From Luscinia megarhynchos (lineage: Eukaryota > Chordata > Aves > Passeriformes > Turdidae), in contig CM067589.1 of the NCBI GenBank assembly GCA_034336665.1, forward strand, positions 6,448,044 to 6,512,043: a stretch of DNA of 64,000 nucleotides, in the 5' to 3' direction. A model generated the notes under the pieces. That model was not told the DNA's origin. It did no database searches and saw only the letters and a program-made list of their open reading frames with translations. Position numbers and translations under genes: made by a program. Position 1 is the stretch's first letter; the number at the start of each line of letters is the position of its first letter. Shown piece by piece: positions 22,955-35,774 of the stretch.

Positions 22955-25003
22955 GGCCAGGCCGCTCTGGCTCGCCTCTCTCCACCTTCTCTCTGCCTGC
23001 ACAACAGCTCTGCCCACACCTGCCCTGCCTGCGCCTCTGGCACTGCTCTCAGGGCCACTCCCTCCTGCTCCCTCCCTCTGCCGGTGACAGCACTGAGGGG
23101 AGAGGTGGGGCACGACGAGAACAACTTGAAGCTCTCGGTGCCCTCCTGGCTGTCTCTCATTCTGCATGCTGCAAGAACAGACTGTTTGTTGGGCAGGAAA
23201 TGCTGTGCTGGCCTAAAGGGGACGTGTTTTCAGGGGCCAGCCCTGCCCTTTCTCTCAGCAAGTCTTGCAGGCTGCTGCTGCTGCTGCTGGGACTTTGGAG
23301 CTGAGCAGGGTGGCTGTCGGCTTGTCCTTCCCCTGGTTCCCTGGCCCTGGCTCTGCTGAGCTGCTGCTCCCACATGGGACACCCCAGGATCCCAGCTGGG
23401 CTTGGCCAGGGCACCCCTAAGCCAAAGTGCTCCTCACCTGCTCCCTGCACTCTGGCCCAGCCCCTACTCCCTCCCAGTGATGACACTTCTCCAGCTGCCT
23501 CCTCCTGCCAAAGCCCTCCCGAGCCCTGCCCATCAGCAAAGGCAGCCCAGGACTCTGCAGGGACCAGGCTGCTCAGCAGAGCCAGGACACTCCCTGCCCT
23601 GTGTCCTCCTCCTCCTCCTCAGCAGGAACCCAGGGCTCTCCCTGTGACCCCAGACTGGGACAGCTCTGAGCCCTGGCAGTGTCATTGTCCTGCCTGCCAC
23701 CACTCTTCTGGCAGCATTGCCCACTCCACAGACTGTCTGCATCCTCACCCTCCTCCCTCTTTCCATGGGTACTTGGACATGGTGCCTTGTGCTGGGGATC
23801 GTGAGGATAGGGGGTGAAAATGGAGATGGAGAGGGTAGAGAAGCCCACTGAGAATGGGGGCTTGAGGCTGGGAATGGGAGCTGTTGGGTGCATGGCCAGG
23901 GAGGATTTGTTTAGTCTGGGAGTGCCTGGTGTGGGCAATAAGCTGGGATGGGACACGGCAGCTGCACTACTGCCAGCTGAGCAAAGGAGTATTCCACACT
24001 GGAATACACAGCTCTCAGAAATAAAGCTCAGGGAAAGGAGGAAACGGGACACTGGGAGTGAAGGACTTTGTCCTCCAGGGAAGCATCCTGTGACAGAAAT
24101 ATATTTTTCCTACAAACAGCTAAAAAGCTGCCTATTGATGGACAAGTGGGGTCTAAATTTATTTGTCTTGTCTTGTGGACTCTGCTTTCTTTGTTTTTTC
24201 ATCTGGTTAAGTGGAACATCTTTCCAAGTTAAAAATCTGTCATATGTGGACCTGTTTTCCATGAAAATGCAGAATATGCTTGGGGTTCTCTGATGTGTTG
24301 GGGGTTCCCATAAATGCATAGAAATGCAAGGATGTGGCCAGGGCCTTGTCAGGATAAAGATCAATGAACACAAACAAAAAAATCACAAGTGGTTCTCAGA
24401 GAACATGAGAGAAATGCTTTTTCACAGTGTGACTGTGCCCAACCACTGGCACAGGCTGCTCAGGCACCTTCTGCAGTCTCCACACTTGGAGATAATCACA
24501 AACTGTTTGGTCATGACACCGGGGAAGTGCAGCCTGTGGAGAACTCAGGCAGGAGAGGACTGATTCTGAAGGACAGCAGCTCCTGTGAAGGAGCCATGGT
24601 GCAGCCATTTGACTGCAGACTGAGGCAGGAAGGGAACAAGAAGCAGTAGAGATGACGACCAGTGATTAATTGCTAAGAAATGATCCCACACATGATTTTC
24701 TGTTGTGCCTTTACTTTTTGGAGAGAAGAGGCAGAGAATTCAGGACTGCTGCTTTGAGGATAAGCCTGGGAGAAAACAGGGATAAAGTGGAAGCAAGGCA
24801 TTTTTTAATTGCTCACAATTCCACTTTTCATTAAACTGTCAATAAATCAGAATTCCTGCAGTGCCCAATAAATGCCATGAATACCTGTGGTGCACAGTGA
24901 TGGAACCCGACTTCTTGCAAACAGCCTTGAGACCCATCAGCTCCCGGCCCCCGGCAACTCTCACCTTCCCCACATCGAACACAACCTCTGCCAGAGCCCG
25001 GAA

Positions 25004-25042
25004 GGTTTGTGTTAAAGCTCATCTGCATTTCCTGCTCCCGTG
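25004..25042 (-). promoter_or_regulatory. VH-delta 1 recombination signal, 23-bp spacer
   Basis: Heptamer CACGGGA (25036-25042), 23-bp spacer, nonamer ACACAAACC (25004-25012). All four VH-delta genes share this nonamer; the heptamer is 4/7 to consensus with CAC intact. Confidence 0.85.
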
Positions 25043-26224
<1,182 letters not shown>

Positions 26225-26250
26225 TCAGTACCAGGAGCACGTCTTGACTC

Positions 26251-27474
26251 CCCAATTTCCCATCCCTGTCATTGGTTTGTCACCTGAGCTGGGAAACAAG
26301 GACGCTGAGCAAAGAATCACAGAAGGAACTGAATTGTTTTTATTCTTTTATACTTTATCTAAGCACACGGCTGTTCCCTCGCCGAGTCCATGGCAGATGC
26401 AGCTGCAGAGAAAAGCAGCTCAGATCTGTGCCTGATCAGCGACTCTTGCTCACACAATTCCTGAGTGCTTGTCCTGGGCTGGATCCAAACGCCCTGGGCC
26501 CACACAGGTGCTGCAGGCAAGTGATCAGTGGTGCAGGAAAGTTCATTGTTCAGAACCCAGGCCTCTTCCAGGGAGTGGAATTTCTCCTGGATTCTGCCTG
26601 ATTGCACCACTGGCCATGGGTCGTTGCCTGGTGTCATTGAAGGATAAATCATTGAATCTATTTTCTCTTCTTATGGGGAATTTCTGCCTTAAATATAAGG
26701 GAGAGAGCGAAAGAGAATTTGCCCTTACAGTCAGATAATTAACCATCCTCCTAACGAGTTTCTGTGATGGATATGCTCTGTGTTGCCTCTCATGATTTGT
26801 TCTGCACATGTTTAAGGGGATGACTTGCTTATGGGAGGATTTCCAAAATGCACTAATGGAGATGTCCTGAATGCAACCCCACGTAGTTCTCCCTCCTGCA
26901 CCCACTCAGGGCACATATCACTCACTGCATCCTGAATGAGATCCACATCAAACCAAGTCTGGAGCTGAATTAACCTGCACATTGTGGTGCTCACTTGCGT
27001 GTGCCTTGGCTTTCCTCCTCTCATTTTCTACACACCACTTTTCATTACCAGCATTCTTCTCCCCTGCAGGGAGTATTTCCTGACATTTGGAAAAGAGAAG
27101 TTCTTCCCACAGAATTCAGCAACACCACAGCTTCTCACCTGTGAATCCAAAGCACAATCTGACACAAAACACCATTCTGATCCCAAGTCAGCAATGGGGA
27201 CTCACTAATATATTGAGCCTGATCTCGACATAACACAGGGAAGAAGCCCAAGTGTGAGACTGCTGCAGTATTTGAAGATGAGATTCCTAAGGAATTCTGA
27301 AAGCAGTGCTGCAAGGGCTTCCCATATTGCACTCCATTTCTTCTGTTACAAATAATTTCCAGCTCTAAGCCTGCTTTAGTCTGAATTTTCAAATGAGGCT
27401 TCTCTGAATCTCACTGGAGTTTTTCAGCTCTTTCAGCATCTTGATCTATGACTTTCTAAAGCCTCTGCATCACT
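26251..27474. other. VH-delta 5' flank, no further gene
   Basis: 26270-26420 is related to 44885-45020 (ACACGGCTGT...GCAGAGAAAAGCAG), the flank of VH-delta 2. The remainder shows no family. I looked for the ATTTGCAT octamer of immune V promoters and did not find an exact one close upstream of the leader. Confidence 0.5.
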
Positions 27475-28162
27475 GTCCTGGTTTGAAGGACAGGTGTCTG
27501 CCGATAAAGGCAGAAGTTTTCCTTTGAAGTAGAGACCTTAATTCCACTCCTCCCAAGTATTATAAATGTCTGAATCCAAGACTCAGAGACAGAGAAAAGG
27601 GGGTAGGAATAACAGCTCCTTTACTAATATATTTAACCGTACAAACAGAAACCACAGCAGTTGTTAAAACTACCAACAACACAGAACAGGTAACTCGGTC
27701 CCAGTCCTTTCTTTAGCTGTGGGCACACTCTCTCTGCCCTCGGTCCCGGTGCTGCAGCCAGAACAAAGCCCGGCGGCCGCAGAGAGGCGGGAGCGCGGGC
27801 GGGAGGGGCGGCAGCGGCCACGCCGGTCTCGGGTGGGAGCGGCTGGAGCGGCAGCTCCTCGCTCACCGCTGTGTCCGGGTGATCAGCTGTGCCTGCAGAG
27901 GCAGGAGCTGCAGCGGGGCGGATCAGGGCAGGTGATCGCAGAGGGTCTGGCTCTCCTGCCTTCGGCCGCGGGGCTGCAGACGGGGCGTCCTCCTCCGAGC
28001 TCCAGGAAACACGAGAGCCCCTCCGGCAGCCCAGCTCCCACCTACCCCTTTTGTCCAGAGTCGTCAAAGGTCCTGGGTGTGACCTGGCCAGCTCCATTGG
28101 CATGATAATGGGAAAAATTCTTTAAATTGACACAGTAATAGAAAACCACTCAACCCCCAACA
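27475..28162 (+). mobile_element. Solo LTR with 5-bp target duplication
   Basis: It starts TGTCCTGGTTTGAAGGACAGG and ends CCCAACA, flanked by ATCAC at 27470-27474 and at 28163-28167. A G/C-rich, CpG-rich centre (27740-28020) accounts for the overlapping open frames. It belongs to the same loose family as the remnants at 3273 and 19532. Orientation is that of the TGTCCTGGTTTGAA end and is not proven. Confidence 0.88.
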
Positions 28163-28167
28163 ATCAC

Positions 28168-28849
28168 TTAGCAAGAGTTTCCACCTGCCCCTGCTGGCAA
28201 GGCCAGAATGCAAAGGAAGAGCAAAAAGTTTAATTTGTGGCATGTGCAGACACAAAACTTCTTGTGGGGTTTGGGTTGTTTCTTTGGCTGTCATGTTTTT
28301 TGTGTTTTTTCTCCTGTTTGATCTATTTCCTGGATTTCATGAAACTGAAAGTGTTGTGAGAACAATGAACACTTTGACCAGAAGGTAGCAGGAGAGATCA
28401 GAGAAGAAGTTCCGTTCACATCAATAGATCTAATTTTACCAGGAGCAATATTGGTATTTCAGGACACAAAACAGACACGTCAGATTATACCCAGCAGATG
28501 CAGCAATAAGGTTACTGCATTGCATTTTTAATGCTGTATAAGAGAGGAGAAGGATTCAGTGGTACAAAAAGCTATTGAATATTGCCCATTCTCATGGAGT
28601 TCCTCACAATGCTTTCCCTTGTAACGTCTTGGAGAGATTTTTATTCTTTCAGGATGCTTTTAATGTTCTCTGCCACAGGAGAGAGCTCTCACCATTTTGA
28701 CTTGCTCAACAGGGCAGATGTCAGATACCAGACTCTGTGTGTGAGACTCACCAGGGGGAGGAGAACTAAATGTGAGAGGTGAAAATTTGCCTGAATCCAC
28801 ATGAGAAGTTTTATTGAAGCTCACCTTGTGAGTGGTCTGGTCACTGAAA
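28168..28849. other. No gene recognised
   Basis: Sequence between a solo LTR and a dispersed repeat. No coding frame with a recognisable family. Confidence 0.4.
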
Positions 28850-29390
28850 CTGCGGGAAAAAACCAAACAGTCTCCAACAGCATCTTTCAGTGCCAGGGAA
28901 TGAAGACATTACTTTATTTTGGCCAGGATGTGCACCAGAAATAATTTCATCCACATACTGCACGGGTTGTGCAGAGAAAATCCTTCAATCACACAAGGTA
29001 TTCACAGGATTTTTCTCGTGCTTATACAGTGAAAACCTGGGGAAATTCATTGGTTCAATGTTCCCTGGTCCTCAGTAACACAGTTTGTGGTATTTGGTTC
29101 TCTATTGATCCCTTCACTATCGATATTATTTGAGTTCTCATTCTTGGTTCTCTCCTCTCACTTTTCCCACACCAAGTGTCTCTGACCATGCCAGGGGTGA
29201 TGGTTGTTATCTTTTGTTTATCTTCTGTGCTGCTCCCAGTCTGCTGAGATGTTCAGCTCATGTCTGCAGTGCTGAAAGAGTCCTTTGAAAAGAAACTTCA
29301 GTTCCTTTCCCCCTGGGCAAAGGTGAACAAAACCCCTGACTGAAGGTATATAAAGGAATTTTAACGTTCTTCTCATTTCCCTCAGTTTGA
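28850..29390. repeat. Dispersed repeat, copy 2
   Basis: Partner of 10600-11170; shared landmarks are listed there. Both end near 'GGGCAAAGGTGAAC' followed by 'CTGACTGAAGGT' or 'CTGGAGTGAAGT'. Family unknown to me. Confidence 0.6.
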
Positions 29391-29397
29391 GAAAGGT

Positions 29398-29545
29398 ATC
29401 ACAGAAATGCAGAATGACTGAGGTTGGAAGGGACCTCTGGAGGTGATTGGGTCTCCCCTGCTCTGGCAGGAGTGTCTGGAGCTCTTTGCCAAGGACCATG
29501 TCCAGGTGGCTTTTGAATATCTCCAGGGACAGTGGCTCAGCCTGT
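29398..29545 (-). mobile_element. CR1 3' fragment
   Basis: The plus strand reads ATCACAGAAATGCAGAATGACTG then GGTTGGAAGGGACCTCTGG and GTCCAGGTGGCTTTTGAATA, the reversed tail of a CR1. Only about 150 bases remain. Confidence 0.8.
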
Positions 29546-31030
29546 GCAGATTTTCAAAGGCTGTCTGAGCACAATCACACATGGACACAAATGAATCTGC
29601 AGGAGAATAGATATAGTAATGTAAAAATATGTGGTGCCAGAGAGTTCTGCTTTTAATCATCCTCCATTATTTTGGTATCATGGGATTCCTTAAAGGACAA
29701 TATTGTTTTTTCTGATGTCAGGATAATTCCACATGCAAATGTGCTTCTTTGAACAGTGGAGATTTTGATGTGGAGCACAGTATCTCTACAAAACTCTCCT
29801 CAGCTGGTATCAGCTGGGAGAGCTGCAGATTCTGTCCTCTTCTATGGAATTACCCACACTAACACAATATCACTATTGCACTGGAAACAATTCTGTTCTC
29901 CGGTTTCCTTCAGCTGCATGTTGTGCATGGCAAATGCCAAGTGAAAAGCCACTGCTTAGTGGGGCAATCTGGGACCCTGCCATGAGAGGAGGGCTTTAGG
30001 TCAATGAAACACTCAGTGTCAGAGGTGTCAGCAAAAGCAGCTTTAATACAAATGTACCAAAGTGTGGCACAGTGCAACAGCAACGCTCACTCTGCAGCTC
30101 TGATACATGGATGAAACTGGGACAGGAACATCGAATTAGAATTGATTTGGAATGATTCATGTGGAGGCTGGGGACAGGAAAGCACTGAGCTGTAAAAGGA
30201 AATCCCTCCCACTGAGTGATGAGGTACAGAAAAGACCCCCCTGCTTTCTAAACTCCTCCTCAGAGGAGGTGTGGATGGATCCAACCTTGCTCCAGGACTT
30301 CATCAGGCCTTTATGACTATGGGATTATAACAGCACTTAATCATTGACCTTTCCCTCCTGTCCATCTGATTCCACTGTTTTTGTCTAACGGAGTATCCTA
30401 AAAATAGAAATCTACCTGAGAGAGTGGGAAAAGCTGTGTAATGCTTGAGAAAATGGTTCTGGGCGTCACTGGAAAATCAGGATAAAAATCCTGGTGAACA
30501 GCTCCTCCTGAATCGTGTTATGGTGGCAGAATGCACTAAATGAGCATTTCACTGGATTTGGATTTGCCATGCACATTTCCCGCAGCTGCTGCAAGGGCTG
30601 AGGGTCTTCTCTGGGTGTGTGCAGGGCCTGAGGCTCTGACCTGAGCAAGCTGAATGCAGCACATCTTGCTGTGTGCTGTGCAGAGGCTCTCTTGAAGGCA
30701 GCAGGATGTCAGCCAGGGGCAGAAAAGCCTTATTTCCCCTGCAGGATGTGGTTAACTTGTTTTCTGAAAAGCAGGGGAGGGTTAATGCTGCCTGCTGTGA
30801 GTGAGTCACAAATGGTGACCACAGCATCCTGCCTGTAGCTTGTGAGAGGGGGATGAGCTGGGGAAGGTGTGAGCTGGGCTCTGTTAGGTCAGAACCAAGT
30901 TGCCAAGGAAACTATCACTCCATCAAACCATCCGAAATTTCTTCCTGGTGACCCCTTGCTAGAACCAGCAGGATTTCAGCAATCTCTGTCCCAGGTAGAG
31001 AAGAAAAAGCACAGAAAATCCACAGTATTC
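29546..31030. other. No gene recognised; 3' of the delta constant gene
   Basis: No V, J or other coding segment was found by scanning for cysteine-tryptophan-cysteine or F-G-x-G patterns on either strand. Confidence 0.4.
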
Positions 31031-31044
31031 TGGTCTAGTAAAAC

Positions 31045-31050
31045 TTTATT
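31045..31050 (-). terminator. Candidate polyadenylation signal of TRDC
   Basis: TTTATT on the plus strand gives AATAAA in the direction of transcription, about 700 bases past the stop codon. A GTGAGG donor directly after the stop (31747-31752) suggests, as in mammalian TRDC, a separate 3' untranslated exon between the two; its acceptor was not placed. Confidence 0.5.
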
Positions 31051-31751
31051 TTTGTCACTGCTACAGGAGTATAAAATGCACATGAGATATTTTTGGCATA
31101 AGAAATACCAGGCCAAATAAAGAAATGAACATTATCTGGTTGAATGACATCACTTCAGTCCCTACACAGCTCTTCTCATCTGCAATACACACTTATTAAA
31201 TTGATCTAAAGCACAAAGTTAAAAATGGCAACTACTGGGCTTGAATTCCCTCAGCAGCACTACTGCAGTGGCACAAGCAGTAACACAACATGCCTGGCAA
31301 AGGTGCTTTTAAAAGCCCAGATATCTTGAGTGAGCATTGGAGTTTTCAAAGCTATTGAAGCAGCTTGGACACTTGTGTGCAAATGCCACAAGAGTGGGGA
31401 GATTGCTTAGCAGGAGGATGAGGATAAATCCACTCCCCTCAGTTCTCAGAGGAGAGCAAACAGCAAAAGCATTTAAAACTGTTCAGTGTAAACCAGCTGG
31501 CCAGGCAGGAGTGAACAGTGTTCAGTGTCTTCAGGGGAAGCTGCTGCCTTGTGTCCTGGCTGGTCTCTGTCGCTGCTCTGGCCCTGCTTGTTCAAGCCCC
31601 TTGTGCTGCTGGTTCACGTTCTTTCCAGCTCTTCCCTGGGCTCCTCTTGCCTTCATTCCCCATGACTGGAAGAGCAAAGGTGGGGGTTTAAATGACATTT
31701 AATGAAATTTGGCCTAGGAACCAGAGTTTGATAGCTGTGAGCTCCCTCACC

Positions 31752-31867
31752 TCAGAGAAGAAACAGCTTGATACTCATGAGGGTGTTGATGGCGATGCTC
31801 TTTGCCAGCAGGACTCTCAAACCCAGCACAGCCATGGACAGCATGTTCACTCTCTGCCCTTCAGCAT
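31752..31867 (-). CDS. TRDC exon 3: transmembrane segment and stop
   Basis: The exon follows acceptor CTGAGCAG and encodes a short linker, then VNMLSMAVLGLRVLLAKSI, then a short tail ending KLFLL and TGA. The Arg and Lys inside the membrane span are the charged residues that pair TCR delta with CD3. The split codon with exon 2 (G + AT) is in phase. A GGTGAGG sequence follows the stop at once, which fits splicing to a UTR exon. Confidence 0.93.
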
Positions 31868-32207
31868 CTGCTCAGGGACCAGAAAAGAGCAGAGACATCA
31901 TGGTCTAGGTGTTGCTGGTGTGACCTTGGCAGAAAGTGGGCCAATGCCCAGGGGATGGTGTCAGGGAAAGGAAGAGCAGCAAAGGAACAGAGGATAGAGA
32001 ACATGGCAACAACAGGGGAGCCCAGGGTCTGTCTCTGCTGCTTTTGGCTTCCTGGGGTTGTGTGTAACTGCAGGAGCAGCCTTGCAACAGCAGCTTGTGT
32101 CTGGTGAAGGTGTTGTGTTCTGCCTGCTGTGGGCTGGAGCAAATCCATTTCCATGCCTTTATCCCCCAAACAGCAATGTACCTTCACCACCTGTTTGGGG
32201 AACTCAC

Positions 32208-32279
32208 CTTGTGCTGAGGGCTCTGTGCTGTTGCAAACCCTCTCACTGGGCTCTGCCACTGGTTCTTCAGCCTCCTCTT
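32208..32279 (-). CDS. TRDC exon 2: connecting peptide
   Basis: The 72-bp exon lies between an acceptor TCATGCTGCAG and a donor GTGAGTT. It encodes an acidic stretch EEEAEEPVAEP followed by SERVCNSTEPSAQ. The single cysteine is the expected partner for the interchain disulfide, and NST is a glycosylation site. Phases at both ends are 1, matching exons 1 and 3. Confidence 0.9.
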
Positions 32280-32913
32280 CTGCAGCATGATAAAGAAAAG
32301 GCATTTTAAACTATATCCACATTTTATACAGGAATACAAGAAATGTTCATGTGACATTTCCTGTAGGAACTTGTGGAAAGTTTGGGGCTGATCAGATGAT
32401 CAGTCATTAATTCCAAGATTAATTTTGAGGTGACAATTTAACCATGCAACTGCAGGAAACAGAAGAATTCCTGCATTGTTTTGGTTTTAGTATTTGAATC
32501 ACCTTCAGGACTGCAAAACCAATTCCCTGAAAACATAGCAATTTACTTAGTTTAAAAACCCTCACAGCAAACCCAATCTTTGACTTTTGCAGGATTTAGA
32601 AAGGCTGTTCCAGCTTGTGCTGCTGCAGATTTGTTGCTACAGGCTGAAATATTTAGTCATAAGGAAATTCACATTTGGAACAAATAGATTGTGTCTTCCC
32701 TCTTCTCCCCCAAAAAGGTATCTCCAAACAATGAAATATTTGAAACCATTTCTTTCAGATGCTTTGAAACATCTTTCAGCTCTCCCTGCTGACATCCCCA
32801 ATGCCTTTCTCATTTCTGCTGGCTGCCCAGGGCAATGCTGTCAGAAGGAGAACACAAAGCCCCACAGGCCACTGTCTCCAGAAACAAGTGACAGCTGTGC
32901 CACCAAACTGTAC

Positions 32914-33190
32914 CTGGCTGTGCTGTCATCGTGCTGTTGTCGAATTTGGCCGTGCAGGTCACCTCTGTGTCGTTTTGTCACACTGACCACTTTAATTGCA
33001 TTGTACAGCCCCTCTGGTGTCAAAATGGATGTGCTCTGTTCATATACGACCTCCTTAGAGGGCATCTCCAAGCTGATGCTCTTTGTAAGGAAGTTCCTTG
33101 CCAAACAAGCTGCTTTCCCATGGCTGCCACCTTCTTCCAGTTTCTTTGATTTCATCACAATGACTTGAGGGATGGAAGTTTTTGGAATAT
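32914..33190 (-). pseudogene. TRDC exon 1: delta constant Ig domain, with a one-base frameshift
   Basis: After acceptor CTTTATAG the exon reads IPKTSIPQVIVMKSKK, then KAACLARNF (first Ig cysteine), SILTPEGLYNAIKVVSVT, and, one frame later, DTEVTCTAKFDNSTM (second Ig cysteine), to donor GTACAG. The frame change falls in a run of four A (minus strand; 32973-32976). The exon has 277 nt; 276 would fit the 2+3n+1 phase needed by J1 and exon 2, so one base is extra. The rest of the exon looks conserved, which suggests either an assembly indel in a homopolymer or a recent break. The domain family (TCR delta constant) is clear. Confidence 0.93.
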
Positions 33191-34803
33191 CTATAAAGAA
33201 AAGCATTGTATGGAAAGGATTGATTTTATTGCAGGCCTGCCGAGTGCTGAACATCTGAAAATTCACATGTGCTCCAGCTGTGACTAATTTGTTACTTTCT
33301 CATTAAATGTCTTTTATGCCATTATTCCTTGCCAATAGAGGTGCAAGTCACAAAAGATAAGTGCTTTAACTAGCAGCCAACTGTCTTACAAGAAAAGTAT
33401 TAGAGTCAAAGGAATCTAGGAGCCACCAAATAATTGTGGTATCATGATTACTTTTTTAACCAAAATAACGTTGCCTCTAGTTCAGGACATATGTGGAAAA
33501 TCAGAGGTGATCTCAAAAACCAGTATCAGCACTTAAATCAAATTAATGACTTGAATTAGAGTAAAAACATGGAACTGGCAGGGATCCTCCTGTGGCCTCC
33601 CTTGTAAGAAAGGGCTCAGCTTATGAAAGGCTGTCAGAAACATCCACAAAGGATTTACATGTTTGCTTTGAGAGGAGCACCCTGAGGGGTCTCTTGGGTA
33701 AAGAGAGGTGCTTGAGGCTTTTCATTTTCCATGGTGTCTGCCTTGCAGGTGGGTTAATATATCCCACAGGTCTAATATTTTGTTCATCCTGGGGTACTGA
33801 TGGAAGTTTGATCAAGGGGCTCTGATTTTAACTCCCTTTCCCCATCAGCCCTGTGGCACTGCTGAGGAGCTGAGGTGAAAGGCAAATCGTGCTCTGCCAC
33901 AACTTCATGGGTCAGCTCTCCTGACCAAACAGGCAGAACTACACACTTGTCCACACCTACAGCAACCAGACACCCAAGAGAAACCAAACATTTCCTTGCA
34001 GGTGTTGTACCACGGCTGGCCAGAGCCTGTCAGTCCTGTGCATTCTGTGTTCTCTGAGAAGACCTTGCAAGGCTTTTCATGTGGTCTCCTCTCCAGGCTT
34101 TCCAAACAGCCACAATACAAACAAGCTGCTTCTCTGCAATAACTTTTGGGGCTAGATCTTCAGCAAGAAATACTGTACACAATGAAATTATATTTCAGAG
34201 AGAATAGATTTGTTTTATCTGACCACAGAAGCCTCATTTGAGTCCCAGTACTTTGCATTTTTTGTCAAATCAGCCATAAATTCCTACTGCGCGCTGGCTT
34301 CTGGAAGGGATTTGTGTTTTCTAGGTTCTGAAAATTTTTTTGAACAAAAAGTTGTACTTCTCCTTCACTTTAGTCTAATAAAGCCACAGGAGGAGTCCTG
34401 AATTCTAAAATGTAATTGGCCTAAAATAATATGAGATGTTCATGCAGTACATTAAAGACCTCTGAAAGAGCAGCCACAATTTCTGAGCGATGCACCTGAA
34501 TCCTTAGGACAACAGAGATAAACATCAGAAACCCTTCTGCCAGCCAACATTCACATTCCTGTAAAAAACCTCAGGGAGACATCAGCATTTACTGTATATC
34601 ATGGAATTCCAAATAATGATAGGAACAACTAAGGCTTCCTATAATCCTTACTCCACACATTGGTCTTTTCAGAGCCCACACAACTTGGCAGCCAATTGCC
34701 TTTCATGCCAGGAGCTCTTGGATATGAGGCACTTGTGAGAATTTAAGCCCAAGGCTGTTTTACCTCCTTCCTCCTCTGTCCCCAGGGCAGTGGAATTACT
34801 TAC
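33191..34803. other. J-C intron
   Basis: No exon was found between the J segments and TRDC exon 1. I scanned the minus strand for F-G-x-G J cores and found only the two J entries given here. Confidence 0.5.
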
Positions 34804-34855
34804 CTGGGGACACTGCCAGTGTGGTGCCCGTGTCAAACCAGATCTGCTCAAAGCA
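34804..34855 (-). pseudogene. TRD joining segment J2 (probably defective)
   Basis: The minus strand gives FEQIWFDTGTTLAVSP followed by a proper donor G|GTAAGT at 34799-34803. The layout matches a J, but the invariant F-G-x-G reads F-D-T-G, and upstream only a poor 12-spacer signal can be drawn (AGTTTTGAG, 12 bases, CTGCCTG). It lies 420 bp 3' of J1 and 1.6 kb 5' of TRDC exon 1. It may be a decayed J or one that is rarely used. The upper limit is approximate. Confidence 0.65.
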
Positions 34856-35275
34856 GGCAGTTACAGACCTGTCTCAAAACTCCTCAGCACTGTGAGCTCT
34901 TCTCTGAGCTCTGCAGTCCTGCCCCAAGTCAGTCAGTGGAAGTGCACTGGAGAATTGGACACTTGGCAGAAGATTTGAGCCAGAGTGCTGCCCAAACAGG
35001 GGAATAAGTTATCCCGATCTACGTAGTGCCCTGCTGGTGTTTGGGGATCATGGAATAATGGTGCTATGCAGAGTCAGCCCAGTTGTTCCTGGGAAACCTT
35101 TCTGAGCAGATCCAAGCTGCTGATGATTTGGCTTGAAAGCCTGGCTGGAATGAGAGTGCACTCATGGGATTATTGCAGATGAAAATCCATACAGTTAGCC
35201 CAAACCATTAAATTCCTTTTTTCACGTCCACCTCAATTTTAAATGAAATTTTAGAAATAAAGAAATGTCACTTAC

Positions 35276-35327
35276 TTGGTAGAACTGTGAGAGTCGTCCC
35301 CGGTCCAAATATAAGCTTCTCTGTGCT
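35276..35327 (-). CDS. TRD joining segment J1
   Basis: It encodes STEKLIFGPGTTLTVLP, with the F-G-P-G bulge, then one base and the donor GTAAGTG. Length 52 nt, phase 1, compatible with TRDC exon 1. The preceding 12-spacer signal is at 35328-35355. It joins to D (23-signal) during V(D)J recombination and supplies the last strand of the V domain. Confidence 0.94.
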
Positions 35328-35355
35328 CACATTGCTAAGCCATATTCCAATAACT
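35328..35355 (-). promoter_or_regulatory. J1 recombination signal, 12-bp spacer
   Basis: Nonamer AGTTATTGG (35347-35355), 12-bp spacer, heptamer CAATGTG (35328-35334). The heptamer is 6/7 to consensus in the J orientation (CACTGTG). Confidence 0.88.
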
Positions 35356-35690
35356 CACTCTTGCTTCAGAGTGCTCAAAAGTGTTGTAAAGCAGGAGATG
35401 AAAAGCCAAATATGAGTCCTAATTATCCATGGGTGCAAGTCCATGAGATTATCCAGAGGGAGACTTACTTTCAAAACTGGAAAGGAAAAAAGTTAATTGA
35501 ATACTTAAATGATTTCAAATAGCTTTAATGACTACAGAATTTTCAACTTCTCCCTTTCTTCTACCCATGAGCTCTTTTATATGTCCAGGATAAAAGGCAA
35601 TATAGAAATAATTTTCTATTTCTTTTCTTAATCATTACAGTCACCGTTCTCCTTTCTTTCCCAAAATATCTTACCCTTTTCCTCTCTTTT

Positions 35691-35774
35691 TGTTTTTGTA
35701 CAGGTCCCTATGCTGTTCATATCATTGTGGTACTCCAGGCCCCAAACACAGTGATATATTTCATAGCAAAAACT
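35691..35774 (-). other. TRD diversity (D) segment, copy 1, with both recombination signals
   Basis: Minus strand: nonamer AGTTTTTGC (35766-35774), 12-bp spacer, heptamer CACTGTG (35747-35753), D coding TTTGGGGCCTGGAGTAC (35730-35746, 17 nt), heptamer CACAATG (35723-35729), 23-bp spacer, nonamer ACAAAAACA (35691-35699). It lies about 400 bp 5' of J1. The flank to 36020 is duplicated at 18494-19175. The D differs from copy 2 by one indel and substitutions, so the two loci add different D sequence. Confidence 0.94.

Larger units (their letters stand above)
20560..24840. repeat. Segmental duplication block, copy A
   Basis: This block, with its V gene, is paralogous to 45030-49030. Landmarks occur in the same order: GTGTCCCTGAGGAAGGAGGGCTGGGAGGTGC, the CAGCAACACATCCCCATCAT stretch, the V gene, its leader, and the TGTCCTCCTCCTCCTCCTCAG run. 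Its right part (23920-24840) is also paralogous to 51470-52400. Copy A lacks the 554-bp LTR found in copy B at 45697-46250. Confidence 0.88.

Noticed and set aside
35470..35500. Splice-like pair CCTTTCCAG / GTAAGTC on the minus strand, possibly a further J
   Set aside because: Only eight bases lie between the sites, and there is no F-G-x-G core or signal.
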